Shown piece after piece: positions 36,849 through 48,115 of a stretch of DNA of 64,000 nt. The position numbers and the translations under genes are program-made. The notes beneath the pieces were generated by a model, which was not told where the DNA came from, made no database searches, and worked only from the letters and a program-made list of their open reading frames with translations. Source of the DNA: Phaseolus vulgaris (taxonomy: Eukaryota > Streptophyta > Magnoliopsida > Fabales > Fabaceae). Each line of letters begins with the position of its first letter. Positions within the stretch are counted from its first letter, which is position 1. The stretch lies in the NCBI RefSeq assembly GCF_000499845.2, contig NC_023758.2, forward strand, positions 24,835,520-24,899,519, given 5' to 3'.

Positions 36849-38051
36849 TCATTCATCATCATCAGCATATTGAAGATCAAAGATTTGATTCTGTAGAGCC
36901 TCGATCTGTTCATCTAGAGTCATGAAGCGTGCATCCATGTTGTCAAACCTGTTATCAATCCTCTAGAAATTGCTGACACAGAGATCATGGAGATTCCTTT
37001 GATTCTCCTCAAAGCTAATCAAGCCTATTCATCATGAGTCTCTCAAAAGGAGACATGGTTTGCATCCTTTCTTCTTGATTCCCAGCACCAGCACTAGGTC
37101 CAGCATCTTGATGTGCTTCAGGTAGATGTTCATGTTGAAAATCCATGAGGCAGGTTCATCTTGTTCATGATCAGCAACAACACTAGATGAGGCACCAAAG
37201 TCACCATCTTTGCTAATCCATTTGCCACCTACTTTGGTAAAACCCATTTTGCTGAGTGATCCATTGTTCAACTCTTGAGTTGACTTGACCAACTCAGATG
37301 TTTCATCCTCTAGGTTCACTTCAAAATAGAGTAGAAATTTAGATACCAAAACAACATATGGATAGTGATAGTCACTTAACCTCATTGTCTTTTGCATGTG
37401 CTCTTTGATGATGTGGATCCAATTGATTTTGATCTTCTTCAAGATGCAGAAGATGTACACCAGATCCTCCTCAGTAAAAACAAAATGATTGCTCTCCCTT
37501 AGTGTTAGAATGCAAGTCACAATGAGGGCTAGCAACCTTTCATCAAGCTTTAGGCCTCCAACCGAGCAAGTCCTAACTTGAGCATATTGGTTCTTCAAGC
37601 AACTCTTGTAGTATTGGATTTTGTTGAAATCCTCCACTACTCTAAGGTTTCCCTTGTTAATCCTGAGGCCTGAGTACTTTAGACCAGCAACAGAAGCCCA
37701 TGCCTCCTGGGTTATCTCCACATCTACACCTTTTACATGAGAAACTAGGTTGTTTCCCTCAAACTTGAGATTTGTGTAGAACACCCTTATTAAATCTGGG
37801 TAGATGTTTCCCTTCATCTCCAGGAACTTTCTGAGAGATTGATCTTTAAGCAGCCTCCTTACATTGTCCAGCTTTTGGCTTTTCAGCCAATCAAAGCACA
37901 CAACCTTGGGGTTGTTTATCACTTTGGTGCTTGTTTCAAACCTATATCTCTCAATTAGATCATTGTCTCCAGAAAACCATCCTTCTAGCCTTCCTCCAGA
38001 CCTTACAGCTCTGGTTTTGACTGTCTTTGAGGTGGGAGGAGTTGAGTCCAT
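36849..38051 (-). pseudogene. ORF2 of copia-like copy 2 (putative plant transposon protein family)
   Basis: Open from MDSTPPTSK at 38051 for about 300 codons: GGRLEGWFSGDNDLIERYRF, NPKVVCFDWLKSQK, RKFLEMKGNIYPDLIRVFY, VEDFNKIQYYKSCLKNQYAQ, WIHIIKEHMQKTMRLSDYHY, GFTKVGGKWISKDGD. Near 37150 a frameshift moves it out of the frame that ends ...LQYADDDE at 36849-36851, which is intact in copy 1. The N-terminus is better preserved here and the C-terminus better in copy 1. The parent protein would be about 400 residues: a globular N-terminal part followed by an acidic linker and a coiled coil. There is no recognisable catalytic motif; its role is unknown. It is on the same strand as gag, downstream of it. 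Confidence 0.75.
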
Positions 38052-38846
38052 GATGGCAGAGAAGAAAACAGAGAAAAGCTCACTCAGAGATTTTGCAAGA
38101 GATGTTGCAATTGGTTGTTCTTGTGGAAGAGATCAGCTGCAACAAATTTTATAGCAGTAATAGAATTAAAAAGCATTCAATGACATGAGTGGGTACCAGA
38201 TTTTCAGAGAGAGAGGACTTGACCCTGCCCTGCACAGAAAACGTCAGAAAAATCTGAAAATCACATGGTCTTCACATGTGATCTTTGACTAGTCATTAAG
38301 GCTCTTGAATTTCCAAGATTTTGGAATATATTCCTTTATGACTATTGTAACTTCTCTCTGAACGTGATCAGCTTTCAACACAGGTTCATTGACCAAGAAT
38401 TCTCTCTTTAAATTGATCTGCAACGGATAGAAATTCAAAATAGAAATTAAATTGATTTCTTTACAATGCTGTCAGGTTCAAAACAATCGGTTGTTTTGAA
38501 GAAACAATCGGTTGTTTTTATGCAGCAGTTAAAACTGATTTTGAATTTTAACCATGAGCAGAAAGAGTTCAAAGCAGATGAAGTTAAGCATTTTAAAGAA
38601 GATATTTAACCATGAGAAAGAACTTTAAAACAGAAATTAAGAACAGAGAAAGGAAGGTCTTATCCTTTATATTGTTCTTTCAATGAGCCATGTGCTTTAT
38701 GATTAAGAAGCCTCTTTTAATTGTTGAGGGCCTTTGGACAGATGCAGAGCATTGATTCAGCTTCAATGTTGGTCTTTTTCTTCCAAAAACTTGATCAGAT
38801 GACTTAGTCCTTCACACTTCTTTAGAATTCCTGCACAAGCATGAAT
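38052..38846 (-). other. gag-ORF2 spacer of copy 2
   Basis: Noncoding and colinear with copy 1 (8737-9537). It includes a motif pair at about 38481-38517. No pol residues are seen. Confidence 0.55.
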
Positions 38847-40566
38847 TCAAGCAACAAGATTTGGTCTCTTCACAAATGTGGGTCCAATTGATTTCTTTTT
38901 CTCATTTGGAACCTCACATCCTTTAGGAATCCATTTCATGTAGCCTTTAGGAACAAAGAACTTTCTTATTTTGCAGAATCTAACCGAATGGCCCTTTTTA
39001 GTGCAATAAAAGCATGTAACAACCGGTTGTTTCGATTTAACAATCGGTTGTTTTACTGGCTTTCTTAAAAAAAAATTGAAAACTTATCTTGTTGGTTCTG
39101 TGGATTGAAACCTAAACCAGCCTTTCCAAAAACACAGCTTTGAGATGCCAAGACATTCTCAAAGTTAGATTTCCCTTTTGAAAGCTTGTCCACAGTGTCA
39201 ACAAGATAATGAACCTTTTTCTCAAGATTTTCACAATTTTCGCAAATGAGAGTGTCACACTTGCAAGAAGAATTTTTTAAATGATTTTCCAGATTTTTTA
39301 AATCACTTTTATATTTTTCAATCTCATCTTCAAGTGATTTCACTCTCTTTTCCAGCCAGCTGTTAAGTTCTTTCAATCGGTTGTTTGAAAGAACCAATCG
39401 ATTAGCTTCATCATGAGTTTCTTGAAAAACTTCAAGCAATTCACTATAATTTTGTTCATTTAAAGAAGCACATGAACTTACCTCACTTGAGCTACAAGAT
39501 TCATCATCTTCTTCAGCTATTAAGCAGATGTTAGCTTTCTCATCTTCACTTGATGAAGAATTTGATGATGATACCTCATTTTCATCCCAAGCTATGTAGG
39601 CTCTCTTTGTCTTGCCTTTCTTTTCCTTGTAACTAGGCTTTTTCTCCTTGCTCTTGTTTGGACAATTTGATGACCTTGTTCACCACAACCAAAACAAGTA
39701 TAATTGGAATTAAAATAATTTGATTTCTTGTTTCCATACCTATCTTTGTTGTTTTCCTTGTTGCGGTTCCTCTTCAAGAATTTGCTGAACTTTCTTGACA
39801 GCAAGCTAAGGTTTTCCTCATCACTATCATCACTGGATTCTTGTTTTCCTTTGTGCTTGGAAGCTTTTAAGGCTATGCTCCTTGCGTGTTTGTCTTCGCT
39901 TTCTTGAACATTGAGTCGATTCATCTCTAACTCATGTTCCCTAAGCTTACCAAACAAAGAAGCCATACTCAAGGATGTTAGATCTTTAGATTCGAAAATA
40001 GCAGTTACCTTGGGTTGCCATGCTCTATCAAGACATTTCAAGATCTTGATGTTTAGCTCTTCCTTTTCAAAGGTCTTGTCAAGGCTCATGAGATGATTGA
40101 TGATGTGCGTGAATCTTTTCTGCACCTCAGCAATTGTTTCACCTTTGAGCATTCTAAACATCTCATACTCTTGGATTAGAGTATGCTTCCTATCTCTCTT
40201 TACCTCATTTGTACCTTCATGAGTTACTTCCAAGGTGTCCCACATTTCTTTTGATGATTTGTAATGAGAGACCCTGAAAAACTCATCAGAATTTAAAGCA
40301 GATGTTATTATATTTTTGGCAATGCAATCAAATTTGGCCTTCTTGCTTTCTGAATCAGTCCATTGAGACCAAGGCTTTTCAATGAAAGATCCATCTTTTT
40401 CAAACTTTGGGACAAAAGGACCATTTTCAATTGCATCCCAAATTTCTTTGTCAAGTGATTCCATAAAGATTTTCATTCTTACTTTCCAAAATTGGTAGTT
40501 CAAACCACAAAATAGAGGTGGTTTGTTGATTGAAGCACCTTCCCCAAAAGGTAGTCTATCAGCCAT
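38847..40566 (-). pseudogene. gag of copia-like copy 2, nearly intact N-terminal half
   Basis: MADRLPFGEGASINKP at 40566 opens a 300-plus-codon frame through the copia-type gag core (FWKVRMKIFMESLDKE, EMWDTLEVTHEGTNEV, FEKEELNIKILKCLDRAW) up to the first zinc knuckle CFGCGEQGH. A short deletion near 39665 shifts the frame there and destroys the knuckle's last cysteine. Downstream, the acidic linker, coiled coil (SNNRLKELNSWLEKRVKSL) and a second zinc motif lie in another frame, ending RPNLVA with stop at 38847. Comparison with copy 1 shows different breaks in each, so both come from one functional gag. Two parts of the coding sequence are themselves motif pairs (39020-39055 and 39376-39410). 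Confidence 0.85.
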
Positions 40567-40626
40567 TTAAAAACAGTTTTAGGATCAACTTGAATAACTT
40601 TCAAGAACCAAGCTCTTGATGCCAAT

Positions 40627-42714
40627 TGTTAGAATGGATGGCTTTAAACTAGAGGGGGGTGTGAATGGTTTAAAGAGGGATTTCGAAAACTTTTAAGTCA
40701 AGAATGAAATTATCTCAAGAAACAATTGATAAGGAATCCAGTTTGCCAAAACAATAAGCAAAAACAACAGCACCAGAAAAACAATCGGTTGTTTCGCAGA
40801 AATAATCGGTTGTTTATACCAGTTTACAAAATCAAAACTGAATTTAAAGAGTTAAGGAAGAGAGAATGCACACATATGTTTATACTGGTTCACTCTAAAC
40901 CCAGAGCTACATCCAATCTTCTCAGAAACCACTGAGGAATTCCACTAAGCAATCAAACCTAGATTACTTACAACACAACCAAGAAAGTGTCATTGATCCC
41001 CTGAAGACACACACTTCTCTTGGCCAACACACCAACACTAAGAATGTTGATCTTGATCCCCTCAAGAACACACAACACTTCTCAGCAAACACACAGAAGA
41101 AACTTGTTCAACAAATACAAGGATTACACTTGTTACAAAAGTAAATCTGAAATCAATACAAGCAGAAATCCTATCTCACACTCTTTGATCAATCTCAATC
41201 TCTAAGCAATCTCAACTCTTTGAAAATCAGAATCTTGTTGTTCTCAAAAGATTGTTATTTCTTGATGGAAACCAAGTAGAGGATGCTCAAGCCCATGAAG
41301 CCCAAGCCCAACAAGGGGCCCAAGTCCAACAAGGGGTCCAAGCCCAACAAGGGGCCCAAGCCCAACGAATCACTAGGAGCATGGCAAGAGCTTTGGGACA
41401 AGAGTATAATAAGATGGCTCTTCTTCTTTCTTTTATAGAATAGGGGTGCGGATGTAATAAATAGGTGTAAGTAGTAAGGGAGGTTAGGGGGGAGTGTAGA
41501 TAGGAGTTAGGAGGTTCCAAACTAGGAAGGAAAGTCACACTTCCTTCATTGTCTAGTTGGCGCCGAATTTGAGTAGCATTTGAGGCTCATTTGGCTTTGC
41601 ATTTCAGCACCTCATAGGCTATAAATAAGGTGCTTCCCTTTGTATTTTTCAGATTGGAATTTTGAAGTAGAGAGACTATACTCAAATTTAGAGAGAAATT
41701 GTGAGTCTTGAGTCTTCTTCTTCCTTTGCCTTATCTTGTGAGCAATGGTGAGCTTCAAGTGGCGGCACTCCTTCACTTATCTTGGATCAAGGCTCCAAGT
41801 GGCGTGAATTGTTCTTCCAAGTCTCAAATTCAGCAAGTTCCATTCTATAAGTGCTTCTTCTTCCTTTTCTTCAATTTTCATTCGGTAGTTCTTAATTTCT
41901 AGTGTTTACCTTCATTTCTACCGTTTGAATTTCTGTTTCCAGCTTGGTTTCCATTTGTTCTGTTCGGTGCAGTAGTGTAATCTTACTTTTCTGTTCGGTT
42001 TATCCTTTCTTGTTCTTCATTCTTGTTGTTTGATTCCATTTGACAATATATGGACTTCCATATGAGCTTTGGTTGGTGCAAAGTCTTAGTGAGTTCTTGA
42101 ATTAGAACATCAATCCAATTCTAAGTAAAGTGCCATTCATGACCAACTCAAGTTGCTCCTAAGAATGTCAAAGAATCATGTATTCTTGTTGTTGCATTCA
42201 CATCATTTCTCAAATCTGTTTTTCTGAATTTATTCAAAGATGTTTGTTATCAAATCTTAACAAACTTATTCATTGCATTTAAATATTGGTCAAAACATTA
42301 AAGACTGAAGCGTAAACAGTTAGAATCATTTAAAGCTTAGTCAAAACAAAAACCATTTTTCAGTTATGGTACCAAAACAAATAATCAGTTGTTTCCTCGA
42401 ATCAATCGGTTGTTTTGGTTTTAACAGTTCAACCATTTGAAAAACAGTTTTCAATCTTTTCTAAAAACATCTAAGTATAAAACAATCGGTTGTTTCGACA
42501 AAACAATCGGTTGTTTTTCACTTAGTTTGAAAAACAGTTTTCTTTTAAAAGATTGAGAATGCCTATGCTTTGGATTCAATCTAGAGTGGATTACAAAACT
42601 CAAACTACCCCAAATCCTAACTAAGACAGCTCAGCAACAACAAGCACAACCAAGCCTTCAACATCCTTCAAAGGGTTTGGATTCCTCAAAGCTTGAACAC
42701 CACTTGGTTCAACA
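40627..42714 (-). repeat. 5' LTR of copy 2, interrupted by an unrelated solo LTR
   Basis: It starts TGTTAGAATGG and ends TTCAACA, then the GTATA duplication. It is colinear with the left LTR except for the insertion at 41263-42205. Confidence 0.9.
41263..42205 (+). repeat. solo LTR of an unrelated element, probably Ty3/gypsy
   Basis: TGATGGAAACC...TTCACATCA, flanked by TTTCT at 41258-41262 and 42206-42210. The uninterrupted site is at about 35938 in the left LTR. It has a tandem array of CCCAACAAGGGGCCCAAG-like units at 41310-41370. It also has a short frame ending QRITRSMARALGQE, reminiscent of the C-terminal end of a gypsy polyprotein reaching into the LTR, and a TATA-like CTATAAATA at about 41619-41627. 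The strand is inferred from that TATA box. Confidence 0.85.
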
Positions 42715-42719
42715 GTATA

Positions 42720-44534
42720 GAGTCGTCTGGTTGGCTCAACCTTTAGGCTGGCCACGTAACATTCTCTTGTCGTTTTCTGGTCTACATGCACCGTCGCAAT
42801 ATCTCCATTGACAGAAGGGAATTTCATGGCTAAGTGAGGGGTTGAAACGATAGCCTTCAATCTATTTAGGGACGGACGACCGAGCAATATGTTGTAAGAT
42901 GTGTTGGCATTGACCAGTAAGTATCGGATGTTGATGGTTTTACTGAGATAGTCTTCACCGAAAGTGGTGAATACATCAATGTACCCTCGAGTATCTACTC
43001 GCTCCCCTGAAAATCTGACTATCTATTCATTGTAAGGTTGTATCTCTGCCTCTGAAATCTGCATTTTCTTAAAGGTTTCCCAATATAGGATGTCGATCGA
43101 ACTACCTTGGTCTACAGGGACCATAGTAATTGCAAACTTGTCTATTTCTATCGTGATGACCATGGGATCGTCCTGGGCAAGGTTAGTTGCGGTGAAGTCA
43201 TTGTTCGTGAACGTGATTGGTGGTATATGCGGTCGACGATGTGTGGAGGTCGAATGAACGAATTGAATTGCTCTTAGATGCTTCTTCCTTGTTGAATTGG
43301 AGCATCCTCCACCTGCGAAACCTCCTGCGATATAATTAACCTCTTGAGGAGGTGTGCCGAGCGACACTAGTCCGACAATTGTGTTGATAACCTCACGAAC
43401 TTTTTGTTTGGTTTGACTTCTGCGTTCAGGGCTTTCACTTCGAGGTCTCGTCCGTCTGACTGGACTCTCACTTCGTTTTCTACGACTCGTGCGGCGGTGG
43501 TCGTCGCGGTTTCGGTCGTCCCTTCGTCCAGAGTGTTCTTTATCTCTGGAGTAATCAATGTCGCGCTGGGGCAACCATGGTGCTGACATGGTTTTTACAA
43601 ACTTACGGAGGTGGCCGGCTTGAACAAGTTCTTCTATCTTGTCCCTCAATGCTTGACAACCCTCAATCGTATGACTATAGTTACGGTGATATTGGCAACG
43701 CTTGGTTGTGTCCGCATTAGGCGGTGTTTGTGTTTGTTTTAATGTCAGGATCAACTAGGCTTGTAAGGCTTCGTCCAGAATTTTTCCTCTAGGTACAGTC
43801 AAAGGGGTGTAATTATGGAAGCAAGGGCCTCTGTTAGAGTGATACCGGTCTTGGTCGGCCGTCACCATAGGAGGACGAGTCCCCTTGTTTCTCTCTATAT
43901 TTTCAACATGTGTCTTCTTGTGGTAGGCAACGTGTTCTTGAATTTGCATTAACTTAGTCGCCCTTGTTCTTAATTCGTCCATGCTATATGGTGGTCGTTT
44001 GATAAGACTTTATGTGAACCGTCCCTGCAGTATGGCCGAGACCAAGTGGTGCATCGCTATGTCAGGATTTAGATTCATACATACCTTGTTGAACCTGTCC
44101 ATAAAAGCTCTCAATGATTCTCCCCTTTCTTGCTTGACATTAAGGAGAGACATGGAGGACGTACGATGGAGTCTACTCGTAGCATATTGAGTGGTGAATT
44201 TCAGTTCCAAAGTATTGAATTTGGTTATAGAGTTTGGTGGAAGGTCGGTAAACCATCCAAGGGGTCTCTCTCTTAATGACGTGGGAAAAACATTGCACCA
44301 CACCGTTTGATCAACAGTATATAGGGTCATCTGTGTTCTGAAAATGTTTAAGTGCTCGTCCGGATCGGTGGATCCATCATAAAGATTCATGGTTAGGCCT
44401 CTCCACTTACTGGGGAGAGGAGTAGCGATGATGTCATATGTGAAGGGATGTCCCCTTGGGTTTGTTATTCTGTCTGGGACAACATGCTTAACGCTTTGGT
44501 GGGTATGATGGGTGAGTGATGTATTAGGCACCAC
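42720..44534 (-). pseudogene. gag-protease part of the Tat element
   Basis: The minus strand opens at 44534 (MVPNTSLTHHTHQSV). It contains the gag core MNLYDGSTDPDEHLNIFRTQM ... LGWFTDLPPNSI ... ESLRAFMDRFNKVC, then the QYHRNYSHTIEGCQALRDKIEEL segment, an Arg/Ser-rich stretch, and the protease motif VDQGSSIDILYWETF. Stops occur at the ends of the 44010 and 43755 frames and at 43022 (YNE followed by TAG). The frame ILLGRPSLNRLKA ... VEPTRRLYT runs to the nested insertion at 42714. The matching downstream polyprotein is 30844-34165. Confidence 0.88.
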
Positions 44535-44606
44535 CTAAGTTGGTACTTTCGTTCCAGATTAATGTGGAGGTGGTGTTGGTGCGCGAGAGTGCCCCTCTCG
44601 TTCGGA

Positions 44607-46970
44607 TTAAATTTTAATTAAAAAAATGTCATCAAACAAGGAACAATGAATTAGAAGGAACTAAAATTGTGAATCCTCTCTATCTAATTAACAATATAAA
44701 ACAAATGAACGATGAATTGTATAATTCATGACAATGATATCATAAGCAAGAAAATTTTACCCATATCAAACATGTATAGTCCAATTTGTTTAAAGCTAGG
44801 TTTCATTTTGTATCATTGAACTTAATTGAGAAATGTTTTCAAATTCATCCATTTATGAAAAAAAAAATCATCATGTAATAAATCTTAGAACGATTGATAC
44901 AGCACTATATACAAATCACAAATCAAAATCATTTATATTTCAATGATAGATTAATTCTAGTGGTGTTAATTTTAATTACTATATATGAATTTAAATTTCT
45001 ATTAATCAATAATTAAAGAACAAGTCAACAATTCTTTCTATAAATCACAATTTTTTTTAAAATAATTCCTCAATAAAAAATTTATAAATAATTTGTCTAA
45101 GTATTACAAATAGTTCTAAAGCATTTTACAACACAAAAATGATTTTTATTTGACGAATTATTTTTTATTTGTCAACCACTTTTATTTTGGACTTCAACGC
45201 AAAAAGAGGAACTAGTAGAACCTTAAAGGAGGCTTACTTCTGATAATTGAGATTTTAAAGTTTCAATTGAAAGATATTCTTTGAAGTATGAAATTAAAAG
45301 GTTGTGTTATATCGTTTGTTTTGAGAAAATGAAATCAATTACTTTATTTGTAATTGAGTAATTTCTTCATCAACTTTCTTTTTGCAAATGTAATCTTTCT
45401 ATAACTATGTAATGACCTTGTGCTTATTTGTCCATTGTTATTGTGTATAAGAAGTATTTACCTGAAAACACAAGCGCAAAGTCACTACACAACTACAGAA
45501 ATATTACAGCTACAAAAACAGAGTTCATGAAAAAATTACTTCAATTCAAGATTTTCGTTTTCTAAAAAAAATAAATCTAAACAGTTATGGATACAAACTT
45601 TCAATTTCATGTTATCTATGTTAATTTCATACTTCTCATGCTTATCTGTTTCATGTTTCTTATCAAGCTTCTCATCATCATGGTTTCACGTTTTAAAAGG
45701 AAATTTGTGAAGTTATTTAATAAAATGAAAAAGTGAGAAAGGATTTGAGAATTAAATCTTTAATAGCTAATTACATTAAGAAATTTCAAAATGATTTTTT
45801 TAAAATATTTAGTAAAAAAATGAGATTTCACATAACTTTTAAAAATGTTTTTATTGAACAGAAAACGAGATTTTGAAAGAATAATTTAAAACTAAACTAT
45901 TTTACTTTAATTTTTTTTAAATGTTAAAAAATAGAGTTCAGGAGTGAAAAAATAATTTCACTCTTGATCAACAAATATTCTAATTTACCCAAAAGAGCTG
46001 CATTAAAATCTCTACAGTTTCAAGACTTAATAAGGGAGAAGAATAACATTTTTGAAATTATGAACGAAGGGATGGAAGAAGAAAGGTCGGTGGAAAAGAC
46101 TTTTTTTACTTTCTAATAAACACCTCTCTATTAACAAAAAAAAAACATAGAAAGACACAAAAACAAAAAATATTAAAAGAATGTAATTTAAATTTTCTAG
46201 GCATTATATTTATCATTTAAAATATTTTTTTACATACTTACAATTGATTTTTTTTGTCTTTTTCTTCCAACACATAAACATAAATAGGCAAAGAAATTTC
46301 TTCGTGAGAGAGGGGTGAAGCAACTGTTAATTATCATGAGAGATAGGAGTACGGAGCCCTTTCAAATTTCAATTCAAAAATCTCTCATGGGTAATTAAGT
46401 GCACTTCCTTCTCTTTCTTCCCTCTCCGTGATCTTTGATCTTTTCTCTATGCCTCTGTTCTTCAGGAGGACATGGTAGTCTCACTCGTTTCAAGGAAAAT
46501 CTATAAATACCAAATAATCTTCACGGAGAATCCCTTTTGTACTCTCTAGGCTGAAGGGCAAAAGTTTGAAAAACCTAGATCGAGTAGCCCAAAGGTTGAA
46601 ATATAAGATCAAAAATTAAATAAAAATGATAAATAATTAAATAGTTAAAAGTATAATAAATAGGTCCAAACAAGGACAATATGTTTAATAAATATCTATA
46701 GATAATATAAATGGAGAGAACTCTCAGGATAAGTTTAAACACGTGTCCTCTCCAAAAAAATTTTAAAAAAAAAACCAAAAATATTTAATACCAAAAGTAG
46801 TAAAACTTCAACCAATTAACACAACACACTTGGGCAAACCAAAACATGACACGTGTCACGTTTTAAAACTCACTTTCTCGTTTGGTTTCCCCATTCTTCC
46901 TCATTTCGCTTTCTTTTTGTTCTCTTTCTTTAACACTCTTTTTTCTCTTTCATCCTATTTTTCTCTGAAA
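44607..46970. other. AT-rich intergenic DNA
   Basis: No gene is accepted. It includes a diverged copy of 27047-27170 at 45928-46035. The lack of any 5' LTR after 44606 shows that the Tat element is truncated here. Confidence 0.4.
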
Positions 46971-47337
46971 CCCTAAACTCCTCTACATCTTTTGCCCCCT
47001 TCTCTCCTTTTTTCCTTTACTCTTTTCACCATTTCGGCAACTGCAGAACTGCTCTATTGGAAAGTAGTTTTGCCTAAAAACACAATTACCCATCTTCAGA
47101 AATGGCGCATTCTTTTGAAATTTGAAATGGTAATGACGATTTTTTTCCACTATATATTGTGTTGTATCCAACGTTTTTTCATTTCTGTTTCATTTTCTTC
47201 TCTTCATTCTCCATGGACCAGATAATGCTTTATATATTTTTGTTCGTCTCATTATCACGTAAAAGATATTTCCTTTTTACAGTTAATTCTTATTTTGCTG
47301 CAAATCCACTGTATATTCATTCACCGATTGAAGATTT
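46971..47337 (+). other. pyrimidine-rich leader-like region ending in the first copy of a tandem unit
   Basis: CT-rich sequence with GAAACCCTAAACTCC, like a plant 5' UTR. It then reaches TTCACCGATTGAAGATTT, which is the left half of a unit repeated at about 54200-54550. The CACTA element cuts the unit at this point. Confidence 0.4.
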
Positions 47338-47339
47338 CA

Positions 47340-47890
47340 CTACAAAAAAAATCACTTTTAGCGACCACCAAATTCGGTCGCTAAAATCACTATAATCGGT
47401 CGCTAATCATATCTGCGACCAAAACAGACACCAAATAAAGATTGAAGCGAAAACCCTGGTCGCAAAGCCGTTAGCGACCGAATTATAAAGTGGTCGCTAC
47501 TTTGCAACCGAAATTTCGGTGGCTAAATCGGTCGTAGAGAATTTGGTCACCAAAATTTAGAAACTAAATTAGCAACCGAAACTTCGGTTGCTAAATTTGT
47601 CGCAGAGAAATTTAGTCACCAAAATTCGAAAACCAAATTAGCAACCGAAATTTCGGTGACTAAATCGGTCGCAGAAAATTTGGTCACAGAAATTCAAAAC
47701 CCAATTAGTTACCCAAATTTCGGTGGCTAAATCGGTGGCTGAATTAGAAGGTGATAACGACCACCATTTTCGGTCGCTAAAAAGAAATCTTTTGGTGACT
47801 ATTTTGGTGGCTAAATGGAGACTTCTACAGCGACATATTTGATTTCGGTGGCTAAATAGCCACCAAATCAATTTCGGTGGCTATTTTTAT
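47340..47890. repeat. left subterminal repeat region of the CACTA element
   Basis: Many copies of short units such as TTTCGGTGGCTAAAT and TAGCGACC, direct and inverted, typical binding sites for TnpA-type proteins. Confidence 0.85.
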
Positions 47891-48115
47891 TTGTATTATT
47901 AATACCTATTTAAAATGGTATTTTGACCATTTTATAAAAAACTTCAGACCTGCTTATAAAGGTACTCAAAATTCAATCAAGCTAAATTGTAATGAACTTC
48001 AAATACATAGTTTAAGAAGAAGTTGTGCTCAAATTAAAGGTAAATCATACTACACAACTAAAACTGTTGAAAACTAGTTAAAAGAGTCAAATCTATGATA
48101 TAATTCAAGATATAA

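Larger units (their letters stand above)
34166..42714 (-). mobile_element. non-autonomous copia-like LTR retrotransposon, copy 2, with full target-site duplication
   Basis: It lies between two GTATA copies (34161-34165 and 42715-42719) inside the Tat polyprotein gene. Left (3') LTR 34166-36428, internal region 36429-40626, right (5') LTR 40627-42714. Each LTR is enlarged by a solo LTR; without these they measure about 1118 and 1140 bp. The minus-strand purine tract AAATAGGGGGAGAT abuts the 3' LTR. At the 5' LTR edge TTGGCATCAAGAGCTTGG resembles the initiator-tRNA primer site. The internal region has gag and ORF2 only, colinear with copy 1 and without pol. Confidence 0.92.
27188..44606 (-). 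mobile_element. Ty3/gypsy retrotransposon, Tat lineage, 5'-truncated and split by a nested insertion
   Basis: Minus-strand order, from the right: gag (44534-43023), protease (with a DQGSS motif), insertion of the copia-like copy 2, reverse transcriptase, RNase H, a second RNase H-like domain, integrase, 80-bp tandem array, antisense extra gene, purine tract, 3' LTR. The extra RNase H and the antisense ORF before the 3' LTR are hallmarks of the Tat lineage. The 5' LTR is missing: the sequence changes to plain AT-rich DNA near 44606. At least six nonsense codons show that it is not autonomous. Reading frames on both sides of the nested insertion (VEPTRRLYT on the right, pol on the left) once belonged to one polyprotein. 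Confidence 0.85.
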
